From NCBI RefSeq assembly GCF_026427355.1, contig NZ_CP102664.1, positions 2,666,001 through 2,730,000 of the forward strand: a stretch of 64,000 nt of DNA, given 5' to 3'. This document shows, one piece after another, positions 27,440 to 35,809 of this stretch; within the stretch, counting starts at the first letter, position 1, and every line of letters begins with the position of its first letter. The notes under the pieces are model-generated. The model had not been told where the DNA came from, ran no database searches, and saw only the letters and a program-made list of their open reading frames with translations. This DNA is from Sphingobium sp. JS3065. Lineage in GTDB: Bacteria; Pseudomonadota; Alphaproteobacteria; Sphingomonadales; Sphingomonadaceae. Position numbers and translations under genes: made by a program.

Positions 27440-27706
27440 TCAGTTCCTCCTGTCGAATTCATAACCATCGTCCTGCGACGGACGGGCGGGACGGAAATCA
27501 GGATTGTCGGCGGCGACGATCCGTTCGACCGTCTGCAACCGCTCCTCCAGCCGCCGGGCGAGCAGGTGGAGATCGTCCAGCAGTTTCTCATCCTCATCGG
27601 TGATCTTGGGCGCCTGTTTCCACTTGGTGACATAGTGGAAGATCAGCCAGGGCATGCCGATGAACAGCATGCCGCAGATCATGATGGGCAGGAACACGTC
27701 TTCCAT
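27440..27706 (-). CDS. pspB: Phage shock protein B
   Basis: Small membrane protein, 88 residues, that works with PspC to signal membrane stress and release PspF from PspA. N-terminal membrane helix FLPIMICGMLFIGMPWLIFH, then a coiled coil DEKLLDDLHLLARRLEERLQ followed by TVERIV and the typical ending AADNPDFRPARPSQDD. Start MEDVFLP at 27706, 3 bp after the pspA stop. It is the clear PspB; two further genes downstream share its layout. Confidence 0.93.
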   Translation of the reverse strand: MEDVFLPIMICGMLFIGMPWLIFHYVTKWKQAPKITDEDEKLLDDLHLLARRLEERLQTVERIVAADNPDFRPARPSQDDGYEFDRRN

Positions 27707-27709
27707 GCG

Positions 27710-28378
27710 TCACTCTCCCTTGTTCATGCTGGCCTTGAGCGCGGCGAGTTCGGCGTCGACCTTGTCGGACGCCTTCAGCTCGGCAATCTCTTCCTCCAGC
27801 GTCTTGGGCTGCTGGCCCAGAGTTGCGGCGTCTGCGCGCCCCTCCGCCATGTCCACCCGGCGTTCCAGCATGTCGAAGCGGGCGAAGGCGTCGTTCACCT
27901 TCTCTCCGGCATAGGCTTCGCGGACGCGCAGGCGATTCTGGGCGCTTTCCATCCGGGTCACAAGGCTGTTCTGGCGGGCGCGGGCCTCACGCAGCTTGGC
28001 CTGGAGCTTGGCGATATCCTCCTCGGCGGCGTGCAGCGCTTCGTCCAGCACCGCGATCTCGTGGGAAAGCTGTTCCGCCATGTCGGTCGCCTTCTGCTTT
28101 TCGACCAGCGCGGCCTTGGCCAGATCCTCGCGATCCTTGCTGAGCGCGAGCTGGGCCTTTTCCGTCCAGCTTTGCTGCAGGCCTTCCAGCTTGGCGATGT
28201 GGCGGCGCATCTCCTTCTGGTCGGCGATGGTGCGGGCGGCGGAGGCGCGCACCTCGACCAGCGTCTCCTCCATTTCGAGGATGATCATGCGGATCATCTT
28301 CGCCGGGTCTTCCGCCTTGTCGAGCAGGTCGGTGACATTGGCGGCGATGATGTCGCGGGTGCGGGAGAAAATACCCAT
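27710..28378 (-). CDS. pspA: Phage shock protein A
   Basis: PspA/IM30 (ESCRT-III-like) coiled-coil membrane effector, 222 residues. The N-terminal amphipathic helix MGIFSRTRDIIAANVTDLLD is followed by long coiled coils (SAARTIADQKEMRRHIAKLE, NSLVTRMESAQNRLRVREAY). It shores up damaged inner membrane and, unstressed, inhibits PspF. The start at 28378 is in family register; the in-frame upstream ATG at 28447 adds 23 residues that are not PspA-like. Confidence 0.96.
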   Translation of the reverse strand: MGIFSRTRDIIAANVTDLLDKAEDPAKMIRMIILEMEETLVEVRASAARTIADQKEMRRHIAKLEGLQQSWTEKAQLALSKDREDLAKAALVEKQKATDMAEQLSHEIAVLDEALHAAEEDIAKLQAKLREARARQNSLVTRMESAQNRLRVREAYAGEKVNDAFARFDMLERRVDMAEGRADAATLGQQPKTLEEEIAELKASDKVDAELAALKASMNKGE

Positions 28379-28416
28379 TTGAACTTCACTCCTGGTACGA
28401 ACTTCGGGACGCGGCC

Positions 28417-28581
28417 TTAAGCGAGATAATGCAGGGCCGCGGGGCAATCATGGTTGGGCATTTCGCTCGCGCGCGCCGGGCCGACCGCCGAAAGGATCAG
28501 GGTCGATCCGAACAGGACGGAGGCGATGGCGACGGACAGGAACTGGCCGATTTCGCGAACGCTGTTGCTTTGCTTTTCCAT
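28417..28581 (-). CDS. Small exported or membrane-anchored peptide at the head of the psp operon (54 aa)
   Basis: MEKQSNSVREIGQFLSVAIA is followed by a hydrophobic stretch (SVLFGSTLILSAVGPARA) and a short tail SEMPNHDCPAALHYLA with one cysteine. An AxA-type site (ARA-SE) could be cut to release a 16-17-residue periplasmic peptide, or the protein stays as a membrane anchor. The ATG at 28581 has AGGAG 6 nt upstream, better than the ATG at 28608. It is the first gene after the sigma-54 promoter, 38 bp before pspA, so it should be induced with psp. No family recognised. Confidence 0.7.
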   Translation of the reverse strand: MEKQSNSVREIGQFLSVAIASVLFGSTLILSAVGPARASEMPNHDCPAALHYLA

Positions 28582-28650
28582 GGTGAACTCCTGAACCTTG
28601 GCCTTCATCGATGTGCCGCTTGATAGGTCAGCGGCTTCGCATTCCGACTT

Positions 28651-28666
28651 TGCAGAAGGCGTGCCA
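28651..28666 (-). promoter_or_regulatory. Sigma-54 (RpoN) promoter of the psp operon
   Basis: The minus strand reads TGGCACGCCTTCTGCA: -24 element TGGCAC, then G, four bases, and -12 element CTGC followed by A. The consensus is TGGCACRN4TTGCW, so one mismatch. It lies about 70 bp before the 54-aa gene and within the divergent interval to pspF, exactly where a PspF-activated promoter is expected. PspF enhancer sites should lie between here and 28757 but I could not define them. Confidence 0.8.
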
Positions 28667-28757
28667 AATTCCGGAAATGGCGGAATTGTGCCGCTTTTTG
28701 CCGATTGTACAAGAATAACGCTTGCCGAAAGGTGGGAAATTTCACCATAAGTTGGGC

Positions 28758-29774
28758 ATGGAGAAAAACACCCAGTTCGTCGGCCAGTCGCTGGCCTTTC
28801 TGGACGCGGTCGAGCAGGCCGGACGGGCCGCCGAACTCAACCGGCCGATCCTGGTGGTCGGGGAACGCGGGACCGGCAAGGAACTGATCGCGGAACGCCT
28901 GCACCACCTGTCGCCCCGCTGGGACGAACCGCTGATCGTCATGAACTGCGCGGCGCTTCCGGAAACGCTGATCGAGGCGGAACTGTTCGGCCATGAGCAG
29001 GGCGCGTTCACCGGGGCGGCGCGGACGCGGGCCGGACGGTTCGAGGAAGCCGATGGCGGCACGCTGTTCCTGGACGAATTGGGCACGCTGTCCATGGCGG
29101 CGCAGGAACGGCTGCTGCGCGTGATCGAATATGGCGAGGTGACGCGGATCGGTGCGTCGAAGCCCATGACCGTCGACGTGCGCATCGTCGCGGCGACCAA
29201 TGAGGATCTGCCCGCCGCCGCCGATGCCGGGCGGTTTCGGCCCGACCTGCTGGATCGGCTGAGTTTCGAGGTGATCACTTTGCCTCCGCTGCGGGCGCGG
29301 GAGGGGGATGTCGCGGTGCTGGCCGACCATTTCGGGCGGCGCATGGCGGCGGAGATCGGCTGGCCGCAATGGCCGGGCTTTTCCGCCGCCTGCATGGCGG
29401 AGCTGGAGGCGCATGACTGGCCCGGCAATGTGCGCGAACTGCGCAACGTGGTGGAGCGGGCCGTCTATCGCTGGAACGAACCGGGGCGGCCCATCGCGGC
29501 GATCATGTTCGATCCCTTCGCCTCGCCGTGGAAACCCAGGCCGCTGATGGCTGCGAAGGTCGAGACCATTACACCGCCTTCGGCTGCACCCGCGGCCAAC
29601 GGCCATGACGCGATCACCGACCTTAAATCCGCCGTCGACGCGCATGAGGCCGCCATCGTGCGCGCGGCGCTGGAGCGCTATCGCTATAACCAGCGCGCCA
29701 CGGCGAAAGGATTGGGCCTGACCTATGACCAGCTTCGCCATTGCATGAAGAAGCATGGGTTGAGCGCTGGGTAA
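28758..29774 (+). CDS. pspF: Phage shock operon activator PspF (sigma-54 enhancer-binding protein)
   Basis: 338 residues with no N-terminal receiver domain, as in PspF: the AAA+ domain starts at once. Walker A is GERGTGKE (35-42), the sigma-54 contact loop is GAFTGA (82-87), Walker B is GGTLFLDE (100-107), and the arginine-finger region and DWPGNVRELRNVVERAVYR follow. A C-terminal Fis-type HTH (ERYRYNQRATAKGLGLTYDQ) completes it. Transcribed divergently from pspA; held inactive by PspA. ATG 28758 begins the conserved sequence. Confidence 0.95.
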   Translation: MEKNTQFVGQSLAFLDAVEQAGRAAELNRPILVVGERGTGKELIAERLHHLSPRWDEPLIVMNCAALPETLIEAELFGHEQGAFTGAARTRAGRFEEADGGTLFLDELGTLSMAAQERLLRVIEYGEVTRIGASKPMTVDVRIVAATNEDLPAAADAGRFRPDLLDRLSFEVITLPPLRAREGDVAVLADHFGRRMAAEIGWPQWPGFSAACMAELEAHDWPGNVRELRNVVERAVYRWNEPGRPIAAIMFDPFASPWKPRPLMAAKVETITPPSAAPAANGHDAITDLKSAVDAHEAAIVRAALERYRYNQRATAKGLGLTYDQLRHCMKKHGLSAG

Positions 29775-29800
29775 CTCCCCTCCCGCAAGCGGGAGGGGGA
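29775..29800. terminator. GC-rich hairpin between convergent pspF and fadB-like gene
   Basis: CCCCTCCCGC-AA-GCGGGAGGGG (29777-29798) is a perfect 10-bp inverted repeat that starts directly after the pspF stop and ends 14 bp before the stop of the convergent dehydrogenase gene. It is placed to serve both genes as a terminator. U-runs are lacking (GGAACTATC on one side, GAGTTACCC on the other), so efficiency is unknown. It belongs to the CCCTCCC repeat type seen elsewhere here. Confidence 0.45.
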
Positions 29801-29812
29801 ACTATCTCCTGT

Positions 29813-30691
29813 TTACCTCGTCGGAACGGGTTCCGCGCCGGAATAGTCGTAGAAGCCCTTGCCCGTCTTGCGGCCGAGCCAGCCTGCCTCGACATATTTC
29901 ACCAGCAGCGGCGCGGGGCGATATTTGGGGTCGCCCGTCGTCCCCTGCAGCACCTTGCAAATCTCCAGGCAGGTATCCAGGCCCACGAAATCCGCCAGCG
30001 TCAGCGGCCCCATGGGATGGTTGAGGCCCAGCATCACGCCCTTGTCGATGTCGACCACGCTGCCCACGCCCTCACCCAGCGCGAAGATCGCTTCGTTGAG
30101 CATCGGCAGCAGGATGCGGTTCACCACGAAGCCCGGCGCGTCGAAGGCGTGGACCACCTGCTTGCCCAGGCTGGCGGCGAAGCCCTCCACCGCCGCGACG
30201 GTTTCAGGGCTGGTGGCGAGGCCGCGAATGACCTCCACCAGCGCCATCACCGGCACCGGATTGAAGAAATGCACGCCCACGAAGCGGCCCGCATCCGGGG
30301 CTGCCTGCGCCAGCCGGGTGATCGGGATGGAAGAGGTGTTCGACGCCAATATCGCATCATCGGCCAGCAGCGCGCCGACATTGGCGAAGATGGTCCGCTT
30401 GATCTCTTCCCGCTCGGTCGCGGCCTCGATCACCAACTGGCAGGCGGCCAGCGGCGCGACTTCGCCCACCGGGGTGATGCGGGCGATGGCGGCGTCGGCG
30501 TCGGCCTGCGCCAGCTTGCCCTTTTCCACCGCCTTGGCGAGCAGGCGGATGATGCCGTCCCGGCCCTTTTGCGCGCGGGGCAGGTCGACGTCCGACAGGA
30601 TCACATCATAACCCGCCTGCGCCGCCACCTGGGCGATGCCCGCGCCCATCTGGCCCGCGCCGATCACGCCCACGGTCCGAATATCCGTCAT
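29813..30691 (-). CDS. 3-hydroxybutyryl-CoA dehydrogenase
   Basis: NAD(P)-dependent 3-hydroxyacyl-CoA dehydrogenase (Hbd/PaaH type), 292 residues. The Rossmann loop is [20 protein letters not shown]; the catalytic region includes [12 protein letters not shown] and [19 protein letters not shown] with the active His. The C-terminal domain has [20 protein letters not shown] and [17 protein letters not shown]. It is stand-alone rather than fused to a hydratase. Substrate range, and use in fatty acid, butyrate or PHB-linked metabolism, cannot be told. The start at 30691 follows the family. Confidence 0.93.
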   Translation of the reverse strand: MTDIRTVGVIGAGQMGAGIAQVAAQAGYDVILSDVDLPRAQKGRDGIIRLLAKAVEKGKLAQADADAAIARITPVGEVAPLAACQLVIEAATEREEIKRTIFANVGALLADDAILASNTSSIPITRLAQAAPDAGRFVGVHFFNPVPVMALVEVIRGLATSPETVAAVEGFAASLGKQVVHAFDAPGFVVNRILLPMLNEAIFALGEGVGSVVDIDKGVMLGLNHPMGPLTLADFVGLDTCLEICKVLQGTTGDPKYRPAPLLVKYVEAGWLGRKTGKGFYDYSGAEPVPTR

Positions 30692-30873
30692 TGCTGAAAC
30701 TCTCCTGCGCTGAATCGCTCTTCGCCTGCCCCCGTAGCGTGATGGCGGGCGGACCGCCAGAGCTTCCACGCGGCGCGAAAGCGGACGGAAAGCCCCGGAC
30801 AGTCGGCGGAGCGCTGATCTTTCTGCGATTTCCGGCTTTGCGCCGCGCCTGCTTGATGGTTAAAAGCCCCGGC

Positions 30874-31344
30874 ATGTCCGTTTCAGACTTGCTGCCCGCG
30901 CCGGCAACCGGAAGGTTCATCGACGCCGCGCATCACTTTCCGTTGCGCGTCTATTTCGAGGATACCGATCTTTCGGGGCTGGTCTATCACGCCAATTATC
31001 TGCGCTATATGGAGCGGGCGCGGTCGGACATGCTGCGCATCGCCGGGATCGACCAGCGCGGCAATCTGGAGGGGGGAGAGGGCGTCTATGCCGTCACCGA
31101 CCTCCAGTTGCACTATCGCCGCCCGGCGAAGCTGGACGATGACCTGATGGTGGTGAGCCGCGTCACGAAAGTCGGCGCCGCTTCATGTTCCATTCATCAG
31201 ACGGTCATGCGCGATGAGGAAATACTGACCCAAGGCGACGTTTCCGTCGCCTTTCTGACACCCCAGGGCCGCCCGCGCCGGCAACCAAAGCCCTGGATCG
31301 ACATTTTCAGCCGTTTGATGAGAGGGGAAGACATCAACCCATGA
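30874..31344 (+). CDS. ybgC: Tol-Pal system-associated acyl-CoA thioesterase
   Basis: Hot-dog fold thioesterase, 156 residues. The catalytic aspartate lies in YFEDTDLSGLVYHANYLRYM, the standard YbgC motif (DTDxxGxVYHxxYxxxxE). It heads the tol-pal operon as in most proteobacteria and overlaps tolQ by 4 bp. ATG 30874 is preferred; ATG 30856 (MVKSPG...) is a close alternative. It is divergent from the dehydrogenase gene, and both promoters must lie in 30692-30873. Confidence 0.93.
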   Translation: MSVSDLLPAPATGRFIDAAHHFPLRVYFEDTDLSGLVYHANYLRYMERARSDMLRIAGIDQRGNLEGGEGVYAVTDLQLHYRRPAKLDDDLMVVSRVTKVGAASCSIHQTVMRDEEILTQGDVSVAFLTPQGRPRRQPKPWIDIFSRLMRGEDINP

Positions 31345-32060
31345 GCCTTTCGATGCCCGACGTTGGCCTTGCAGTCGGCACCGCCGCGCAATCCGCCACC
31401 ATTTCGCCGCTGGCCCTGTTCCTTCAGGCCGACATCGTCGTGAAGGTGGTGATGCTGGGCCTGCTGCTGGCCAGCATCTGGACCTGGGCGATGATCATCG
31501 GTTTCAGCTTCACGCTGCGCAAGGCCAGCAGGCAGAGCGCCGCCTTCGAACGCGACTTCTGGAAGGCGGAGGATATCGACCGCTTCTACGAGGCGCGGGG
31601 CAAGTCCGAATTCCCCGCCGCCAAGGTGATGGCCGCGGGCGTCACCGAATGGCGCCGGTCGACCGCGCAGAAGGTGATCGACCGCGACGGCACCCGCGAC
31701 CGCCTGTCCACCGCCATGACCAGCACCATCGGCGCGGAGGTCGACCGGCTGTCGGACCGGCTGAACATCCTGGCCACCATCGGGTCGGTCGCGCCGTTCG
31801 TCGGGCTGTTCGGCACGGTGTGGGGCATCATGCGCGCCTTCACCAGCATCGCCGCCGAGCAGAACAGCAGCCTTGCGGTCGTGGCGCCGGGCATTGCGGA
31901 GGCGCTGTTCGCCACCGCCATCGGCCTGTTCGCGGCGATCCCTGCGGTGATCGCCTATAATCGCTTCAGCCATGGCATCAACCGGATGGAATCCGGGCTG
32001 ACGCGCTTTGCCGACAATTTCTATTCGACGCTGAGTCGCGAGCTGGAGGCGCAGCGGTGA
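31341..32060 (+). CDS. tolQ: TolQ, proton-channel subunit of the Tol-Pal complex
   Basis: MotA/TolQ/ExbB family, 239 residues, inner membrane. Three membrane segments: VVKVVMLGLLLASIWTWAMI near 35-55, then a long cytoplasmic loop, then IGSVAPFVGLFGTVWGIMRA and EALFATAIGLFAAIPAVIAY. With TolR it uses proton motive force to drive TolA, pulling the outer membrane in during division. Overlaps ybgC by ATGA. A palindromic repeat separates it from tolR. Confidence 0.96.
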   Translation: MSLSMPDVGLAVGTAAQSATISPLALFLQADIVVKVVMLGLLLASIWTWAMIIGFSFTLRKASRQSAAFERDFWKAEDIDRFYEARGKSEFPAAKVMAAGVTEWRRSTAQKVIDRDGTRDRLSTAMTSTIGAEVDRLSDRLNILATIGSVAPFVGLFGTVWGIMRAFTSIAAEQNSSLAVVAPGIAEALFATAIGLFAAIPAVIAYNRFSHGINRMESGLTRFADNFYSTLSRELEAQR

Positions 32061-32074
32061 CGGCCATCTCCCTC

Positions 32075-32171
32075 CCGTTCGGCCTGAGCTTGTCGAAGGC
32101 CACCGCTGAGCCGCAGGGCAAGCGCCTTCACTTCGTTCAGGCATGGGCTTCGACAGGCTCAGCCCGAACGG
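32075..32171. repeat. Sphingomonad palindromic repeat, copy 3 of 4, inside the tol operon
   Basis: Arms CCGTTCGGCCTGAGCTTGTC (from 32075) and GACAGGCTCAGCCCGAACGG (to 32171) are inverted with few mismatches over about 28 bp, enclosing about 40 bp of sequence. It sits in the 148-bp tolQ-tolR spacer, where most genomes have a short gap or overlap. The transcript could form a long hairpin between the two cistrons. Confidence 0.8.
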
Positions 32172-32208
32172 AGATAGGTGGCGCCAGCCATATTGAAGGG
32201 CGCTTCTG

Positions 32209-32673
<465 letters not shown>

Positions 32674-32691
32674 GGGCCATAGGTCTTGGCA

Positions 32692-33600
32692 ATGGATCGC
32701 GCGGAGAAAATCGGCCTTGGCGTGGCGACGGCGGGACATGTGCTGCTGTTCGGCCTGCTCTCGTCCGGTTTTCTGGCCACTCCCAACCCGCTCAAGCTCC
32801 ATTCGCCGCCGATGGACGTCAGCCTGGTGGACGAGGTGGCGCTGAAATCCATGGCGCCGCGGGTGTCGACCCAGCCGCCCCCGCCCAGCGTTGCGCCGGA
32901 ACAAGGCCCGACCGAGGACGCCGCGCCCGCGCCGGAGCCTGAACCCGCGCCAACGCCCGCCCCGCCCCCGCCCAAGCCTACGCCGCCCAAGCCGGTGGCA
33001 AAGCCCGCGCCCGCCAAGCCGACGCCCGCGCCGCCGAAAAAGGACGTGCCCGCCGCCAGGCAGAAGCCCAAGCCCGCGCCGGAAAAACCCAAAGCCGCCG
33101 CTGCCGTGCCCGCCAAAGCGTCGCAGAAGCCCGCTGCCAAGCCCAATTCTCCTGCCCGCGCCTCGGGTGAGGGCAAGGCGGACAAGCCCAAGGGTTCGCT
33201 GCTGGGCAAGGATTTCCTGAAAGGCATCGATGCGGAGGACGACGCGCCGCGCAAACCCGCGCCGCCGCCCGCCGCGGCCATGGGACCGGCGCAGAAGGCC
33301 GCGCTGGACGCGGAAATCCGCCGCCAGCTCAAGCCCTATTGGAAATCGCCGAGCGGCGCGGATATCGAGCAGCTTCGCACCTATGTCGACGTGCAGCTCG
33401 CCCGCGACGGATCGCTCGCGGGACAGCCGCAGGTCTTCAACACCACCGGCATCACCGCCAGCAACCGCGCGCAGGTGACGCTGCATCAGGAACTGGCGGT
33501 CAAGGCGATCCGCCTGGCCGCGCCCTTCAAGCTGCCGCCCGCTCTTTACGACGGCTGGAAATCCCTCCGCATCTCCTTCGACAAGAGGCTATCGCAATGA
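32692..33600 (+). CDS. tolA: TolA-like periplasm-spanning protein
   Basis: 302 residues. An N-terminal membrane anchor (KIGLGVATAGHVLLFGLLSS) is followed by a long Pro/Ala/Lys-rich spacer (about residues 60-180) that crosses the periplasm. A C-terminal TonB/TolA-like domain follows (LDAEIRRQLKPYWKSPSGAD, LRTYVDVQLARDG). It links the TolQR motor to TolB and Pal. ATG 32692 was chosen over a TTG at 32686. Its stop overlaps tolB by 4 bp. Confidence 0.93.
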   Translation: MDRAEKIGLGVATAGHVLLFGLLSSGFLATPNPLKLHSPPMDVSLVDEVALKSMAPRVSTQPPPPSVAPEQGPTEDAAPAPEPEPAPTPAPPPPKPTPPKPVAKPAPAKPTPAPPKKDVPAARQKPKPAPEKPKAAAAVPAKASQKPAAKPNSPARASGEGKADKPKGSLLGKDFLKGIDAEDDAPRKPAPPPAAAMGPAQKAALDAEIRRQLKPYWKSPSGADIEQLRTYVDVQLARDGSLAGQPQVFNTTGITASNRAQVTLHQELAVKAIRLAAPFKLPPALYDGWKSLRISFDKRLSQ

Positions 33601-34946
33601 CCCCATCCTTCAGGACAGGAAAAGCCCGATCCGCCATTGGGGCCGCGCTGGGGGCGCTGCTGCTGGCGTTCGCGCCCGCCGCTTCGGCGCAATTGAGCGT
33701 CGACGTGACCGACGAATCCTCCTCCAATCTCAAGATCGTCGTCCCCGCGCTGCCCGCGCAGGCGGAAGTTTCGACGCCCGCCGGTGGCTCCACCGAACTG
33801 GGCCGCAAGATCGCCGAAGTGATCGCGTCGGACCTCAAGGGTTCCGGCCTGTTCGAACCCTCCGGCCCCAGCGGCATCCCCACCATCGCCTTTCCCGAAG
33901 TCACCAGCCCCGCTTATGACAAATGGGGCGCCTATCAGGCGCTGGTGCAGGGCTTCGTGCGCACCACAGGGGGGGAGGCGGACATCACCGTCGGCTGCTA
34001 TCTCTACGACGTTGCGCTAAAGCAGGAACTGACGCGGCAGGGCTATGTCGTCGCGCCCCGCGACTGGCGGCGGGCCGCGCATAAATGCGCCGACGCCATC
34101 TATGCGCGCCTGTCGGGCGAAAGCCCCTTCTTCGACAGCCGCATCGCCTATATCGCGGAAAGCGGCCCCAAGGGGAACCGCACCAAGCGGCTGGCCATCA
34201 TGGATTCGGACGGCGCCAACCACCGCTTCATCACCAACGGACAATCGATCGCGCTGACCCCGCGTTTCTCGCCCGATTACAAGTCGATCGTCTATGTCAG
34301 CTATCTGAACAACCGGGTGCGCATCTATGTCTATGACATCGGCACGGGCAAGCAGCGGCTGGTGACGGAGAGCAACAACCCGACCTTCGCGCCGCGCTGG
34401 TCGCCCGATGGCCGCAACATCCTCTTTTCCATGGCGATCGCGGGCAATACCGACGTCTATCGCGTCTCCGCCAGCGGCGGCGCGCCGATGCGCCTGACCA
34501 CCGCGCCGGGCATCGATGTCGGCGGCAGCTTTTCGCCGGACGGCCGCCAGATCGTGTTCGAAAGCGACCGGTCGGGCAGCCAGCAGGTCTATGTGATGAA
34601 CGCCGACGGTTCGGGCCAGCGCCGGATCAGCCATGGCGGCGGCCGTTATGCGACGCCGGAATGGAGTCCGCGCGGCGACCTGATCGCCTTCACCAAGATT
34701 TCGGGCGACTTCAAGATCGCGGTGATGACGCCCACGGGCGACAATGAGCGCATCCTGACCAATGGCTGGCAGGATGAGCAGCCAAGCTGGTCGCCCAATG
34801 GCCGCGTACTGCAATATTTCCGCACCACGCCCGGCCGCGACGGGAACAGCCAGGTGTGGCAGGTCGACCTGACCGGCGTGAACGAACGGCGGATTCCGAC
34901 GCCGCTCAGCGGGTCCGACCCGGCCTGGGGTCCATTGCTGCCCTAG
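33597..34946 (+). CDS. tolB: TolB, periplasmic beta-propeller of the Tol-Pal system
   Basis: 449 residues. A signal peptide (ARSAIGAALGALLLAFAPAA, cleavage near ASA-QLS) is followed by the N-terminal TolB domain and a WD40-like propeller whose blades recur as FSPDYKSIVYVS, WSPDGRNILFSM, FSPDGRQIVFES, WSPRGDLIAFTK and WSPNGRVLQYF. ATG 33597 overlaps the tolA stop; reading upstream in the same frame runs through tolA and is not the real start. Confidence 0.96.
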   Translation: MTPSFRTGKARSAIGAALGALLLAFAPAASAQLSVDVTDESSSNLKIVVPALPAQAEVSTPAGGSTELGRKIAEVIASDLKGSGLFEPSGPSGIPTIAFPEVTSPAYDKWGAYQALVQGFVRTTGGEADITVGCYLYDVALKQELTRQGYVVAPRDWRRAAHKCADAIYARLSGESPFFDSRIAYIAESGPKGNRTKRLAIMDSDGANHRFITNGQSIALTPRFSPDYKSIVYVSYLNNRVRIYVYDIGTGKQRLVTESNNPTFAPRWSPDGRNILFSMAIAGNTDVYRVSASGGAPMRLTTAPGIDVGGSFSPDGRQIVFESDRSGSQQVYVMNADGSGQRRISHGGGRYATPEWSPRGDLIAFTKISGDFKIAVMTPTGDNERILTNGWQDEQPSWSPNGRVLQYFRTTPGRDGNSQVWQVDLTGVNERRIPTPLSGSDPAWGPLLP

Positions 34947-35110
34947 GATGTGCGGCCATCCAACTCAGGGCGGGCTGCAAATGGCGGCTTTCTGCGCTTC
35001 CGGTGCTCACGTACTGAAGTATGCTGCGTCGAAACGAGTCACGCGCCTCGTTTCGAGGTTCTCGGAATCCACCATTTTCGCTCCACCCTGAGCTGGATGG
35101 CCACACATCC
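34946..35110. repeat. 165-bp palindromic repeat between tolB and pal
   Basis: The terminal arms are 25 bp with two mismatches: GGATGTGCGGCCATCCAACT... at 34946 (sharing the final G of the tolB stop) and ...AGCTGGATGGCCACACATCC ending at 35110. Internal parts are also roughly complementary (AAATGGCGGCTTTC against GGAATCCACCATTTT), so the RNA could fold into one long stem. It includes GTGCTCACGTACTGAAGTAT, a phrase I know from intergenic repeats of several proteobacteria. It is unrelated to the tolQ-tolR repeat. Confidence 0.75.
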
Positions 35111-35184
35111 TGTTCCGCATTAATCCGGAACCGAAACGTCCCGACTGCGTAACGACTTTAGAATATGTGTTGAGGAGCAACCCG

Positions 35185-35694
35185 ATGAAACTTTCCCGTA
35201 CCCTGCTGGTGGCGACCGCCATCGTCGCTCTCGCCGCTTGCTCCAAAAAGGCGCCGAAGGAACTGCCGCCTCCGCCCGCCGACACCTCCACCCAGACCAC
35301 CGCTCCCGCCACGCCGTCCGGCCCGGTCAAGGGCAGCCAGGAAGATTTCGTCGCGTCGGTATCGTCGGACCGCATCCTGTTCGACACCGACCAATATGAT
35401 GTCGACGCGCAGGACCAGCAGATCCTGCAGAGCCAGGCCGCCTGGTTGCAGCAGAACCCCAATGTCCGCGTGACCATAGAGGGCCATGCCGACGAGCGCG
35501 GCACCCGCGACTATAATATCGCGCTGGGCGAGCGCCGGGCCAATGCGGCGAAGAATTACCTCGCCTCGCTGGGGATCGACGCGGGCCGCATCACTACCGT
35601 CAGCTATGGCAAGGAACGCCCGGCCGCGCTGGGTTCGGACGAGGCCGCCTGGGCGCAGAACCGCCGCGCGGTGACGGTCACCGTCCAATATTGA
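35185..35694 (+). CDS. pal: Peptidoglycan-associated lipoprotein Pal
   Basis: 169 residues. Lipoprotein signal [19 protein letters not shown] (Cys19), a Pro/Thr linker, and an OmpA-like peptidoglycan-binding domain with [20 protein letters not shown] and [15 protein letters not shown]. It binds TolB and the cell wall at the outer membrane. MKLSRT at 35185 was preferred over 35167 because AGGAG lies upstream and the lipobox spacing fits. Last gene of the operon; a bidirectional terminator follows at 35760. Confidence 0.96.
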   Translation: MKLSRTLLVATAIVALAACSKKAPKELPPPPADTSTQTTAPATPSGPVKGSQEDFVASVSSDRILFDTDQYDVDAQDQQILQSQAAWLQQNPNVRVTIEGHADERGTRDYNIALGERRANAAKNYLASLGIDAGRITTVSYGKERPAALGSDEAAWAQNRRAVTVTVQY

Positions 35695-35759
35695 CGGCTG
35701 ATCGAAACCCTGGGGTCGCGCCAGATCGGCCTTGGGGAGGATCAATGCGGCATAAAAAA

Positions 35760-35787
35760 GGAGCCGGGAACTTCCGTTCCCGGCTCC
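35760..35787. terminator. Bidirectional intrinsic terminator between pal and the convergent gene
   Basis: GGAGCCGGGAAC-TTCC-GTTCCCGGCTCC is a perfect 12-bp stem. On the minus strand it is followed by TTTTTTATG, a good U-run for the 100-aa gene and the M16 peptidase unit. On the plus strand TTCCTCT follows, weaker but serviceable for pal. Confidence 0.85.
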
Positions 35788-35809
35788 TTCCTCTATCCTG
35801 CCGAACCGA

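Noticed and set aside
33339..33596. Continuous upstream extension of the tolB frame through tolA, suggesting a fusion
   Set aside because: It is only the open alternate frame of tolA; a normal ATG at 33597 with signal peptide starts TolB, overlapping the tolA stop.
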